A stretch of 55,749 bases of DNA from Asparagopsis taxiformis (taxonomy: Eukaryota > Rhodophyta > Florideophyceae > Bonnemaisoniales > Bonnemaisoniaceae). A program made the position numbers and the translations under genes. The stretch is from NCBI GenBank assembly GCA_030407315.1, contig JALQPE010001818.1, positions 1 through 55,749 of the forward strand, read 5' to 3'. Under the pieces are notes generated by a model. It was not told the DNA's origin. It did no database searches and saw only the letters and a list, made by a program, of their open reading frames with translations. Below are positions 9,900 through 20,997 of this stretch, in pieces (position 1 is the stretch's first letter; each line of letters begins with the position of its first letter).

Positions 9900-12640
9900 C
9901 ACTAGGCCTGAAAGTGTTTCTGGATAGGGCCGAATAACGACCTGGGCAGCACGCACTGCGTAAGATGATCTGTGGGATGCAGACTGCAAGGATTGCTATG
10001 GTGATTCTGGCTGGGGAATGTGGTAAGCTTGATTGTTGCGTGGCTTTGTATCTCCTTGCCTGCCATTTTGCTTGGATATCATATCATATCATAAATGATT
10101 CACACGAGCGATCAAACCGAAGACGCCGACTCGGCACAACTACCAACTCTCCTAGCTTCGAGCTAGCGCCATCTAAGAGCAACTTGTGACACTCAAGACG
10201 AATACGTTGTGCTGATCTCTGCAATGAAAATTGAGTTAGTGCTGCAGTTCTTTTGGTCGATGCCAATATGCAGGGATACTGTTTACACCATTTGGGAGTC
10301 AAGAAGTTCTCGGATTGCAAATCAAATCAGATTATGGTAGAATATCTGACTGTTCTCTCTTCCCTTCACCACATCTGCATCCGGAGCTGAGCTAAGCTGA
10401 GCTGGAGGGAACCCGGCCGCTGACCCCTGTCATTCTCATAAAAATCTTAATGCAATACTATTCGTGTTTGGTAATGTAATTGCTAATGAAAATGTATACA
10501 AGTCTGGAATAAACGTTGCAGTGGTTTTTTGTAGCTATCGATACTTGCTAAAAATCTGCAGCTTTTGCTTCTCGCATGGACGAGTTGCAGTAGGGGGGTT
10601 ACAAAACGTATTGTTTCATATTTTGCACCGTGGCTCCGAGCTCCAGGCCGCATACGACCGCCTTCAATTCAGATTACCTGGTGCTGCGCATCGGGGTTTG
10701 ACAGGTGTCGGAACAAGACAAATCCTCCCACTTTGTGTTTGTTTGATTTCTGCCACAAACGAGAGGCAATCAGGGTCTCTGTTCACATAGAGAAGGATTT
10801 AATATATGCGCTCATTGCCGTCGTAGATGCTTTTAACAATGGCCAGTACGTTACTCTCGGCCGCCGCCGGGTACGGTCGGACTGAAAGATCGGGGAGATG
10901 TGTGGAGAGTGGTGTTTGGATAGAGACGCACGTTGCGATGGATGGAAGGTGATGATTTCATGCTGAAGCGATGGGAGATGGATGGATATGGTTGGATGAA
11001 ATCTAGTACTCCGAAGGAGGCCTTTTCTCGAGGAAGAGGCATTATATTCTCACAAAGCATGTAGATACTGGTTTCCAGTTTGGTATGCTATTGTAGCTCA
11101 ATTCACATCTTATCTACACGTACGTATGGAGAGAGATCCAAGTGTGCGTGGCACAAGTCCAATGGTGAAACAACGCAGTATGAAACTACCACAGATAAGG
11201 CGGCGTACAAAAGCCTCGACTCAAGGCAGCTCTCAGGCTTTCGTGAGCACCGACTTCGTTCCACCAAGATGTTGCGGAAATATGTGCTGGTCTAACTTGA
11301 TACGACCATTGGACAGTTTTGCTCTCTAAGCAATGAGCGAAAAATCAATGATTGCGCGTGTCGTCGGTACGGTCTTGTAATGTTGGCTCAACCAATAACA
11401 TCTAACGTTGAGTTATCCACCCTCTGCCGTGTCGCGTCGTAAATTTGCACAGAAAATTTGTTTCAAATCTTTGCTCCAATTATCAGCTCAAATACGGCAT
11501 TGATCTCCAGCTTCATCTGGACAGAAACACCGATCGCGCGATGTCTGTCTCAGATAAACCGCCGTCAAACGCCATGCGGAAAGTTTCATCGCTTCCCGTT
11601 GCGACTGAATCTGCAAACGCCACACAACAATTTGCCCTTTCCGCGTCCGGAACGAACGCCGAGTACATGTCGCCAGGTTCCTGATCAACTGGATCGATGG
11701 AGCTTGCTCTGCAGGAGAGCAGGACAGGCGGTTTGTTATGCCTGGACAATTTCCATACCGATCTCCCTTCTTGAGTGCAAAATTATGAGTCTAGAAATTG
11801 ACCTGCATCGGCTGCTGTATCACATCTGTGCTAAGGATTGATGATACCCGTACCGCTGAGAAATTGCAGCTCTGGTAACGTGGGGATGATGTGCTGAACA
11901 CGCAGAACGCTGATCCATAACGGGACTGCTTCATAGGCATAGTACGGAATGTATTGAGACAGCCCAAGCGAATTCAGGAGGGAGCACCAGGGCAGTGCGC
12001 GGTGACTCAGCAGATACCAGTGGTGAGTGGTCTAAATGGGGCTACACACGAGTTTGTCAATGAACAGTCTAGTTTAGTTTGGAAATGTGTCGGATGGATG
12101 GTATGTTGTAAATGTCGACAGATTTGAGGAAGCGATAGAAGCAATCAGCACCGTGTAGTTGCATCAAGGCTTTAGTGGCCATTGCTAGAGAACTTTCTCC
12201 AATGCCATTATTGCAGGATAGGCAGAAAACCCGGCCGGCTTCGAGATTGAAGAATTCATTGCGCAGATTGAATGAATGCAATTGACGGAGAATGCAGAAG
12301 TATACAATGGTATCGTTTTGGAGGGTGACGTAGGGGAAACATGTTGGGCTTGTTGGAAATGCTGAGAGCGATGATGAGATCCAGTCGTTTCCGTCGTAGA
12401 TGGCGGTGCTTATTTTCTGCACGGCTAGCTTGTCTGCTGGGCGACTGGGCGGTATTGGCGTACGATGAAGCGGAACTGGTGGTGTTTAAATGACATTTTT
12501 TGTTTGGAGATGGATGTATGTGTGCGACTAGAATGTAGTAAGAGGATGAAATTGTTTATGTTTGATGGGCGTCGCATGTTGGGGGACTTTATGTCGTGTG
12601 GGGCAATAATGTCTCAAGTATTTGAAGCAGACAGCAATCG
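9900..12640. other. Interior of element B with no recognised gene
   Basis: Only short frames are present. A 117-codon minus-strand frame (12,069-12,422) contains CLSCNNG and could be a gene remnant, but it matches nothing recognised. No tandem repeat, terminal repeat or RNA gene was seen. A former central gene may have decayed here. Confidence 0.4.
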
Positions 12641-12654
12641 CTTGAGCACATATA

Positions 12655-13390
12655 GACGTCCGATGAATGACCAGCGCAATTGCATTGCTGGCGAGCCCAG
12701 AAATTCTAAAATTTCAGTCAGAAAAAAAATGCAAAATATATCGATTTGGGCGGTCGAAAGTGCCGTACGGCACACCCCCATCTCAAAAACATGTTCACAT
12801 GTGCATGTTTTTGAGAATGGCTCAAAATTCAACTCAAATCAAGGTGTCTAATCTGGCCACAACGGCCCCAGAAGAAGCCATCCGACGCCCCGAGCGGGGC
12901 CATCGCTGGCTTCTGTAAGCATCAACTGTAAGCAAAGCCACATCTCACGAAGGATCGATTCCAGGCTCAGGCTCAATACGCCAGGGCAAAGTTTTGGTCC
13001 TTGTTTCGACATGCTCCCACCCCACTTTCTCACGACAAACACTACTCATCCATCGTGCTGCACATACTACGTGCACTTCGTATGAGCAGTGGGCCCGCCT
13101 GCGTGGTTGCTGTAATGCGTGGATGTGAGCAGCACACGAACAACCCAGAATGGACGTCTGGTGGATGTCCGGCTCAATTGCATTGCTGGCCAGCCCAGAA
13201 ATTCTAAAATTTCCAAAAAGTCAATTTGGTGGCCCATCATCTCCCGTGCAGAAAACTTTCGCACTCATTTCTGATATACGTTTTGACATGTTTCTTACTT
13301 TTAAGCATCAGGAAAGGCGTTACGGAAAATTGGGACTACGCCACTTGTGAGCCGCGTCGTCTGAGATAGCGAGTAGAGTTTGTTGTATAG
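12655..13390 (-). repeat. Right end of element B (inverted copy)
   Basis: This is the reverse complement of a subterminal unit plus the terminal repeat. It has one hairpin-palindrome block at 12,760-12,816 and the outer match to 1,466-1,700. The inner part is almost identical to 8,305-8,840, while the outer part is more diverged from the left end. The two portions therefore seem to have different ages. Confidence 0.75.
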
Positions 13391-14084
13391 TATTTATATT
13401 GTATTCTAAATGTGCGTTCGAGACCTCGTTTGTAATGTTCTCGTGGTTTTGTGGGTATCAGTTTTGTGCTCACTTCTGGCAGCCCAATGGTGGAATGTGC
13501 CTGAGCGATCAATCATCACCTACTGCTAGGTCATACATTTTGCTGGCAACGTGCGCTTGGAAGGACGAATGACCGCCGTGGGAGATGGATTTTCAATTAA
13601 TTCATTTGAAATAATAAAATTATATTAATTGCGAACTTCATGGAATAAGTTTGTGCTTTACAGTAGATATTACAGGGATCATTTAAGGGAAGCAAATGGA
13701 TTGTGATATATATGATTATACCATTTCGATGTTCTCGATCCGGATCTCATCATTCGGGAGTTCAGAGACCATGGCTTGGGCCATTATTAATCTCAATACC
13801 GGCGATGATATGGAGTATGCACAGCAGGACTTAAGCTGACGTTGAAAGCTGTCCAGTCGACGCCGCAGGTTAACCTGTGGAATTCCACTTCTCCGCCGTC
13901 ACTGGCTGAGGTTCTTTGGCCGTGTTTCCTTTCTTTGGTGTAGAGGATAGAACGACGGTGAGTATGGCAGTTTGGAGAGTATGCAGCGAGGGAAGGGTGT
14001 GTTTTGAGTCGTACTGTTGTCGTTGATGCGATATAGATTCAATAGAAGCTTCGTGAGTCATGGTTTGCATGTTGTGAACGATGG

Positions 14085-15390
14085 GAGGCAGGTAAGTAAG
14101 TGAGTCTCGCGGGTGTGCAATAAGGGATGCATGGGTTTTTAGTCTGACTGTTCTGGTTCATTTTGATGTTGTATAGGTGGTGCAGGAATAGTGATGAAGT
14201 AAGGTAAGTTTCATTGAGGTTAAAGACGGGTTTCGCGATGAAATGGAATGCTGACTACATTTTTTCGTTGCACGATTTGTGACTTATTGGTTGTATTGTT
14301 TGTATGATGTAACGAGATGAAGAGGTTAAGTGCGTCCTGACTCAGGATTCACCCTCGGAGGGTACGAAGCGAGGGAAGTGTTTGTTTTGAATTTGACTGT
14401 CGTCTTTTATGCAATATTTATTTATTGGGAGCTTAGTGATTCATGGTGCATATTTGCTGAAGGGTGGAAGGGAGGTAGGCGAGCATTTGAGGGGTGCAGT
14501 GAGTGGAATGTGGGTTTTGAGTCTGACTGCTGTGGTTGATGCTGATTTTGTGTAGGTGATTCTGGAATGGTGATGACGGAAGGTAAGTTACATTGAGCGC
14601 CTAGTTAAGTTGCGCGAAGATATGGAATGCTGACTACATTTTTTTGTACAACTTTTGACTTATGGTTTCTATTGTGTGCAGGATACAACGAGGGTAAGTG
14701 AGTTCTGAGGGTATGCAGCGAGGGAAGCATGGGTTTTCAGTCCGACTGTTGTTGTTGATTTCGATTTTTTGTAGGTGATGCAGGAATGGTGATGACGGAA
14801 GGTAAGTTGCATTTAGCGCGCAGTCCGGTGGTGCGAAGATGCGGAATGTTGACTTCATTTGTTGGTTGTGAGATTTTTGACTTTTGGTCTGTATTGTGTG
14901 TAGAATGAAACGAGGGTAAGTGAGTTCTGAGGGTATGCATCGAGGGAAGTGTTTGTTTCGAATCTGACTATTGCAGTTGATGCGATATTTATTCATTGGA
15001 AGCTTATCAAGTCATGGTGCGTATTGTGTCGAGCGAAGGAAAGTGCGGAAGTTTTGAGAGTATGCTGAGAGGGACATGTGGGTTTTGAGTCCGACTGTTG
15101 TTGTTGATTTCGATTTTGTGCAGGTGGTGCAGGAATGGTGATGACAGAAGGTAAGTTTCATTGAGCGCCAGGATGTGTTTTGCGAAGATATGGACTGCTG
15201 ACTATGATTATTCATTGCAAGGTTTTTGGATCATGGTTTGTATTGTGTGTAGGATGGATGAGAGGTAAGTAAGGGAGTTTCTAGGATATCTGTCGTGGTG
15301 AGCGTTGCATTTGAATCTGACTGTTGAGGTTGATGTTTTGTATGTGATGCAGGAGTGGTGAAACAGGAACGGCAGGACTCCAGGAGAGTG
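14085..15390 (+). repeat. Imperfect repeat units with splice-site-like mini-exons
   Basis: About five irregular units repeat two short cassettes. One is (TTTGTGTAG)GTGATGCAGGAATGGTGATGACGGAAG followed by GTAAGT, seen near 14,177, 14,552, 14,774, 15,120 and 15,350. The other is (TTGTGTGNAG)GATNNAACGAG followed by GGTAAGT, near 14,300, 14,680, 14,900 and 15,250. The flanking bases look like 3' and 5' splice sites. The direction is inward, toward the methyltransferase gene. The right repeat carries the same cassettes in reverse complement. Confidence 0.6.
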
Positions 15391-15709
15391 AAGAAGGGAT
15401 CTAGGAAGATGGGGAATGAAGCTGTGAGGCGTTTCTGGTATGTGTATATTTTCGGGCATACGATAGAAGTGAGAGTGGGTTTCTAGTGGTGTAAGATTTT
15501 GCTGACCATGTTCGTGTTTGATGTCTTGATGATTTAATGGGCTGGGGTGGTGTCGAGGAAAGCGGGGATGGTATTGGGAAGGAGCGTATTTTTTGTAATC
15601 TAGGTCGTGAGGGTTCTTGAAGTATGTGCGGATGGTGGTGCATGGCGTTCGGATGGTAGGGAGAACGTGATAGTGAGGGAGATGGGTGATCGACGATATG
15701 CTGACAGGT

Positions 15710-15790
15710 ATTTTGTATTCTGGCTGGATACGTATTTCGTATTCTGGCTGGATACATATTCCGTATTCTGGCTGGATACGTATTTCCTAT
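15710..15790 (+). repeat. Three 24-bp tandem units
   Basis: GTATTCTGGCTGGATACGT and close variants occur three times in a row. More degenerate AGAATAGGAAATA units occupy the mirrored position at 49,695-49,800. Confidence 0.75.
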
Positions 15791-15947
15791 TCTAACCGCG
15801 TATTTATTTCCTACCCTATTCTAGAGAGACGTATTGTATACGAGCAGTTTCCTAAATGAGAGAATAAAATACGGTCCGATATGGGCCCTGAATTTACCAT
15901 CCGCTGTAATTTCTTCCCTCCCGGTTTTCGCTGATATATTGTATACT

Positions 15948-16205
15948 GGATGTCGGGTCCTAGTATTCCGCCAAACGTACTAGAGAAAGTGGATGTCGGG
16001 CCCTAGTATTCCGCCATATGTACTAGAGAAAGTGGATGTCGGGCCCTAGTATTCCGCCATATGTACTAGAGAAAGTGGATGTCGGGTCCCAGTATTCCGC
16101 CATATGTACTAGAGAAAGTGGATGTCGGGTCCTAGTATTCCGCCATATGTACTAGAGAAAGTGGATGTCGGGTCCTAGTATTCCGCCATATGTACTAGAG
16201 AAAGT
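15948..16205 (+). repeat. 43-bp tandem array, six copies (left)
   Basis: There are exactly six contiguous 43-bp units, each beginning GGATGTCGGG and ending TACTAGAGAAAGT. They vary by a few bases; the outermost copy has CCAAACG where the others have CCATATG. There are no spacers between units, so this is not a CRISPR array. The mirrored array on the right has eleven units. Confidence 0.95.
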
Positions 16206-16415
16206 GGACGTCCGCATCCAAAAATTTTTATTTTTTTTTGGACGCGGACGTTCATTTGTTCTAGTAAATCTCGGGGCCGACTAGGACCCGTACTAGAGAG
16301 ACTGGACGTCCGCGTCCACTTCCGAAAACACAGACGAACTAAAGCATCTGTTTTGACGGAGCAGTTCCTAGCTGCTGCTGCTGCGTTACAGGAAGTGAAG
16401 AAGTTCGAAAGGATT

Positions 16416-18422
16416 ATGGAAACATCTGTGTGGCCCAAGGAAATGGAGGTCATGAAAAGAAATGCTGAACGCACTCAACTGTTCGATGAAGAAATTTCCG
16501 CCAACTTCGGCAATGACCTGGAGCCGCTAGTCTCCTTTTTCAATGCTTTCAAAATAGCTTGCCCTGCAGTTGCAAGCCAGAAGCTGCACAAATTCAAGGG
16601 AACAAGCGAATCTAATGGTATGAATAGAATGTCTTCCTGCACTGAAACAGAGAGAACCTCCAGAATCCAAGATCCGTCTTGTGCTGATCAAGACCTCCTG
16701 ACTAGAAAAGAAATGGAAAGCTTTGATGATATTCACTCGAGCTGTAAAGATCTCGAGGAACCAATCTGTGAACGAAGAATCGGTTCAAAAGGGAGTCCAA
16801 TAACTAACTTGCCTTCTTTCGAATCCCCCGAAGAAGGTGCTTCACTACATGAAAGTGGCAAAAGATGTGAGTCAGGACGCCAACAAGACAGTTTTGCACC
16901 AGAGGAACAAGATTCTGTATCTCTTGACGGAGATAAAAATTTGGACTTCATACTGGAAGAAGCTGGGATACACTGCTACGCGATGGAGTGGCAAAAGTTC
17001 GAAAAGAATTGTGCGCTGTACGAGAGAATGAAGGGGAATGTATCTACAATTCTAACTGATCCTCCATACTCTTTGCAATCAGTTTCAGCTTCTGGTGCTG
17101 GCAGTAACTACGATGACTTTATTGATGACAAAGAAATAAATGATTTTTCGCAATTCGCCAGGAGGGTTCTCGCTCCAGAGGGATCAGTAGTTATGTTTAC
17201 AAGCTGGCAGACTTTTCCAAGATGGTCGGCGTCCTTCTCTAGCAATGGATTCCAGGTTTTGAACTACCCAATTGTCGTTGCAAAAGACACTAACACGTTA
17301 AGAAGAAATAGAAGACTGAAGATGCCACAGAATGCAGTCGATTATGTTTTACTGGCATATGCACCTGGAAAGGGTAGAACTTCATCTCGTTCAATTGACT
17401 TTGAATGCCCATACCAGTTGATTCAATGTTCACACAGTCGCAAGTTCAATATCATAGACAATGTTCCTGTTCCATCGGCGAAGTTGCAGCAAGGCCGTTC
17501 AAGGAGAATAGTTAGGGTGGAGGAAAAGAATGTTGATCTAATTCAGGAACTGCTCACTTCATTTTGCCCACCAGGAGGGCTCGTATGTGATCCATTCGCA
17601 GGAACATTGACGACAGCGATAGCCTGTATACATACATCTCGGGAAGCTATCGTAATTGAGAAAGACCACATTTGCATGAACGTGGCGAAAGAACGACTCT
17701 CCAAAATTGCTTCAAATGTTTTAGCGAAGAGGAGCAGGCTAACAACTGTGCTTGAACAAGCACCAGAACTGGAACTACGCTCGAAATCGAATGTTGATGA
17801 AGAGAATCTGAAGGGTATTGAACCCTCGGACGCTATGCACAGCGATCAAACTCCAGCAAATGATCCCGAAGGTGCTGCATCACCACATTCTCAAAATAGT
17901 CAGCAAGAGAGGGAGGTAAATGACCCTCACGAGGATATCAGAATTCCTGTTGAGTCACCTAACCAAGAATCTCCAGGCAGTCATGTAGACGTTGACTCGG
18001 CTAAGGCAACCAAGAGGAGCAATATTTCTCATGAGCACAGAAATAAGACCGTTCGACAAAGCAAGAGGCTGAAAAAAGACAATACTAAACAGGAGAATGC
18101 AAGGAACAAATCGGTGAAGCGAATTATGTCGACAAAGAATGTACAACAAAGTGGCCCGCCACAACCATGTACCAATCAAAATGAAAGCAGTTTTGCAGAA
18201 CTCAGCAGCTCAAACTGTAGCAGAACAAACTGCATTCTCGGTAACCGATGTGATGTCCTATCTCTGATGCCAGTCGGAGAGGTAGCAATGACAAGCCACA
18301 GGTGCGATTTCTGCAAGAAACATATTCATACACCATGTGAATATGGCAGACGTGTTCTTGGTCTCAGAGACCGATGTGAGCAGTGGGCCTGTTCCAAGGA
18401 ATGTTTCGATCTGAGCTCATAG
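16416..18422 (+). CDS. Beta-class DNA amino-methyltransferase (N6-adenine or N4-cytosine) with Cys-rich C-terminus
   Basis: An intact frame of 668 codons runs from the ATG at 16,416; the open frame extends upstream into the terminal repeat. Residues 1-180 are polar and unrecognised. The enzyme core follows: TILTDPPYSL (catalytic motif IV, Asp near 215) comes first, and VCDPFAGTLTTAIA (S-adenosylmethionine-binding motif I, near 390) comes last. That order is typical of the beta class, mostly bacterial and phage enzymes that methylate the exocyclic amine of A or C. A long acidic/basic linker leads to a tail at about 628-664 with HRCDFC, a further CEY, a later CEQWAC and KEC, which could bind zinc. 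It stands alone just inside the left terminal repeat, pointing inward. A nuclear role in marking element or host DNA is inferred. Confidence 0.8.
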   Translation: METSVWPKEMEVMKRNAERTQLFDEEISANFGNDLEPLVSFFNAFKIACPAVASQKLHKFKGTSESNGMNRMSSCTETERTSRIQDPSCADQDLLTRKEMESFDDIHSSCKDLEEPICERRIGSKGSPITNLPSFESPEEGASLHESGKRCESGRQQDSFAPEEQDSVSLDGDKNLDFILEEAGIHCYAMEWQKFEKNCALYERMKGNVSTILTDPPYSLQSVSASGAGSNYDDFIDDKEINDFSQFARRVLAPEGSVVMFTSWQTFPRWSASFSSNGFQVLNYPIVVAKDTNTLRRNRRLKMPQNAVDYVLLAYAPGKGRTSSRSIDFECPYQLIQCSHSRKFNIIDNVPVPSAKLQQGRSRRIVRVEEKNVDLIQELLTSFCPPGGLVCDPFAGTLTTAIACIHTSREAIVIEKDHICMNVAKERLSKIASNVLAKRSRLTTVLEQAPELELRSKSNVDEENLKGIEPSDAMHSDQTPANDPEGAASPHSQNSQQEREVNDPHEDIRIPVESPNQESPGSHVDVDSAKATKRSNISHEHRNKTVRQSKRLKKDNTKQENARNKSVKRIMSTKNVQQSGPPQPCTNQNESSFAELSSSNCSRTNCILGNRCDVLSLMPVGEVAMTSHRCDFCKKHIHTPCEYGRRVLGLRDRCEQWACSKECFDLSS

Positions 18423-18702
18423 ATTGGAATTCTACATTCCGAAAAATTTCTCCTCCTCTTATCATAAGCTCTCAGTTTAGCTTTACATATTGACCCAAGT
18501 AGCTCTCATGTGTGATGTTCTCTGAGCCGTTCCAGAAGCGAAGGATTTCAGTTTCTATATCAAAATAGATGTAGGAAGAGAAATAATCTCATCCTTTTAT
18601 CGGACTAATCTTTGTAATAGCAGTGGAGCTGTTCGGATTGATAAATTGATCTCATCAGTCACGTAATCCCCCAGGGTTCTGTTACCTAACTTCGTCTCTT
18701 CA

Positions 18703-19978
18703 ATGACAGAGCCATGGCACTGCGGAAATCTAATCGGCCATGCGAATGGCGGCGGGAATTTCAACAACGCTCATGCCGCTCTATTCCGATATTTGTATCC
18801 AAACGGAGAACTTCCGGGTATGTTCTGGCAACTTTGCTACGGAAACATTGTTCAAAACTCTCCTTATCGCGTCACATGGGCGCAATCCATACTTCAGTTA
18901 ACGTTTCTAGGGGGCGAACACTCATCAGAAGCCGAGTCTCCGCAGAGTCTACCTGAAGCTCTTCGGCCTCATTTCAAACTTTCATACTATTCCACGAGAA
19001 GAGGATTTCTTGTCGCGCGATCAAGTTTGTCCGAGCTGACGACTTACATGCATTTCGATGACAGACCAGATGCATTTCTTGTCGGACATGACAACGCTGA
19101 TCGAGGCGTTTTTACGTTTTCTGCGCAGCTATATACATGGGCTGTTGAATTGCCATGGGCGCGAAATTTAGACTTGAGAAGACTCAGGTTTTTAACCTAG
19201 ATGGACTGGCTCAAGTTCTGAAAGCACGATCCGTCAAAATGATCAAGGTGCAAGATTTCGGAGATATTTTACTTGCTTCGGCAGATCTTCCGTATGCATA
19301 CAATGTGCAATGGTCTTCGGGAAGTCATCAATCGGCCACTCGGATAAGCAACACAGTGCATTGGCAAATGGAAGTGCAACGGAAGAGTCAGTATAATTTG
19401 TTGTGTATCGAGTGTATCGCACGCAAGCTCTTGAGCACATTGTGCGATCCATGGCCCTTGTTCGATCCAATGACGTCGGTTATGGGTTCATTGTGGACAG
19501 TGTCGACGCTGGTGAAGGTTCGCACACGTTTGAATCGTACTTTATACTTAACGAAGACTTAAATGTTGAGGATGGAATTTGCAGTGGGAATCAATGCTTG
19601 ATAACGTTGAATGTAGAGGAATCTGGACGGATTGATGTGAATGTTTTAACGATTGGTGAAGATGTTTCATATCGACTGGAAACGTTTGGTGATAGTGACG
19701 AACATTCAGGAATTTTCATCAAGAGTACCCGAGAACAATCAGAGGAAATTTGGATAGTCTTTTATCCAGATGTATCTACATCCGGTGACTTTGACTTGCA
19801 ACGTCTCGACGACGATAGTGTGAAAATTTCAACAGCAGATGGTAAACAAATTCTGCACCTCGACCCAGAGAATCATTCTGTAACACATGGTAGAATGCCA
19901 ACACCGGCTCCATCAACAACAACGACTACAATGCATCCATCATCATCTTCGACGACAACTTTGCCGGTTATGAATTAA
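18703..19978 (+). pseudogene. Heparinase II/III-like C-terminal fragment, frameshifted
   Basis: Three frames join near 19,160-19,200 and 19,390. The first contains YYSTRRGFLVARSS and then FLVGHDNADRGVFTFSA, resembling the His-containing stretch of the heparinase II/III-like beta-sandwich family of polysaccharide lyases. The next continues with DGLAQVLKA and TRISNTVHWQME. The last holds GYGFIVDSVDAGEGSHTFESYF and ends in a Thr/Ser-rich tail. The N-terminal helical domain is absent. In a red alga such an enzyme would act on wall or matrix glycans. The family call rests on pattern memory only. Confidence 0.45.
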
Positions 19979-20997
19979 TAAGCTTTTCCAACGCAAACTT
20001 CAACGTTAAAATCCCGACACCAACGACCCCGCCATTAGAACCGCTCCGACTCGAATTTGACAGACGACAACAAATTTGTCTCGGACGATCCACGACGGAT
20101 CGTGCACAGTTTATGCACGGGACATCGTACGCACGCCGAGTCCCCTTCAATTTCACGCCATCCACGCGATAGGCGTCGTAACGGAGCGACTTGTTCAATA
20201 GTTGTTTCGACGATACACGAGCGGCGATGCAGATGGCACCACAGACACGACAGATGTAGTCACAGCGCTTGCATCGCCTTCTTCATTGCCAGTTGCTACG
20301 TCGCCCATGGAATCTATGCAGATAACTTCAACGATTTCGATCGCGGTTGGAGATGAACGGAAGGGTGTGCAATGGGGGAGATTTCTGCATGAAACGGACG
20401 CACCGTTTCAGATTTTGTTTGTTGTGCGTGGAAAATCGGACACCATGCGTGGATTACGGGATTTATTCTCAGTATGTTCCAGAGAAACAACGGTTCGTAC
20501 AGAGTTCAAATTATTCGATTGTCGCGAAGGGTACACAGAGAGACGATGTGAACAAATTGAATCAAAACAGGACCAAAACCCGTGTCGAGCGTATGCGCAA
20601 ATGAAAAGGCAGCAAGAATATTATCTAGATGTTTACATGTTTGGTCTGCCAATCGCCGCCAACGATGCACAATTTGGGCCGAGATTTGCGCACCTCCTTG
20701 CGAAAGACTTTGCGAAACTCAGCGCGAATTGGTTGCTAGAAGAAACGAATCGCCGCTACCGAGCTCACCAGTCATATTGGTGGTATGTTCGGCCAGAAAG
20801 CGTGCGACGCGCATCCATGGGACGACAATTCTAAAGAGCGGCCCGATTCGCCGACGCCGCTTCTCAAACGGACGTACACGCATACGAAACGATTGTTCAT
20901 CTGCTTTTTTGCGTGGTTATGCATAAAATTCTTGAACGGCTTCGTGGGTTGCAGGAGACGCACCAGAATTATCGTGTACAGCATGTGCGAATTTTAG
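19979..20997 (+). other. Possible decayed gene continuing from the heparinase-like fragment
   Basis: Overlapping frames include 20,202-20,834 (210 codons, RDLFSVCSRETTVRTEFKLFD, ending near QSYWWYVRPESVRRA). A frame ending at 20,997 holds a hydrophobic stretch (LFICFFAWLCIKFLNGFVGC) followed by basic residues, like a C-terminal membrane anchor. Adjacent frames look continuous across shifts, which suggests one broken gene. No family was recognised. Confidence 0.3.

Larger units (their letters stand above)
1466..13390. mobile_element. Element B: large inverted-repeat transposon carrying ParB-like and 2OG-dioxygenase genes
   Basis: The left end (1,466 onward) and the reverse complement of the right end (13,390 downward) start with the same CTATACAACAAAC and stay alignable for over 230 bases, at roughly 80% identity by eye. 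Inside are ParB-like and dioxygenase genes and many direct subterminal repeats. No target duplication was seen, and no transposase was recognised. It may be non-autonomous and mobilised by the C-type machinery: both families repeat GGACGTCC in their ends. The boundaries are inferred from the inverted match and could be off by tens of bases. Confidence 0.55.
13410..16336 (+). repeat. Left inverted terminal repeat of element C
   Basis: Its outer part matches the reverse complement of 51,240-51,741: the stretches around GGAAGGACGAATGACC, GGCTTGGGCCAT and GTATGCACAGCA all have counterparts. Its inner edge ends at the complement of CGTCTGTGTTTTCGGAAGTG, as at 48,961. It abuts the right end of element B within about 20 bases, so one element may have inserted beside the other. 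Confidence 0.8.

Noticed and set aside
12069..12422. 117-codon minus-strand frame as a zinc-binding protein gene
   Set aside because: One CxxC pair only, no start context or neighbours, and no family resemblance; left as a note in the element B interior.
15948..16205. 43-bp repeat array as a CRISPR array
   Set aside because: Units are directly contiguous without spacers, the array is mirrored at the other element end, and the DNA is eukaryotic.
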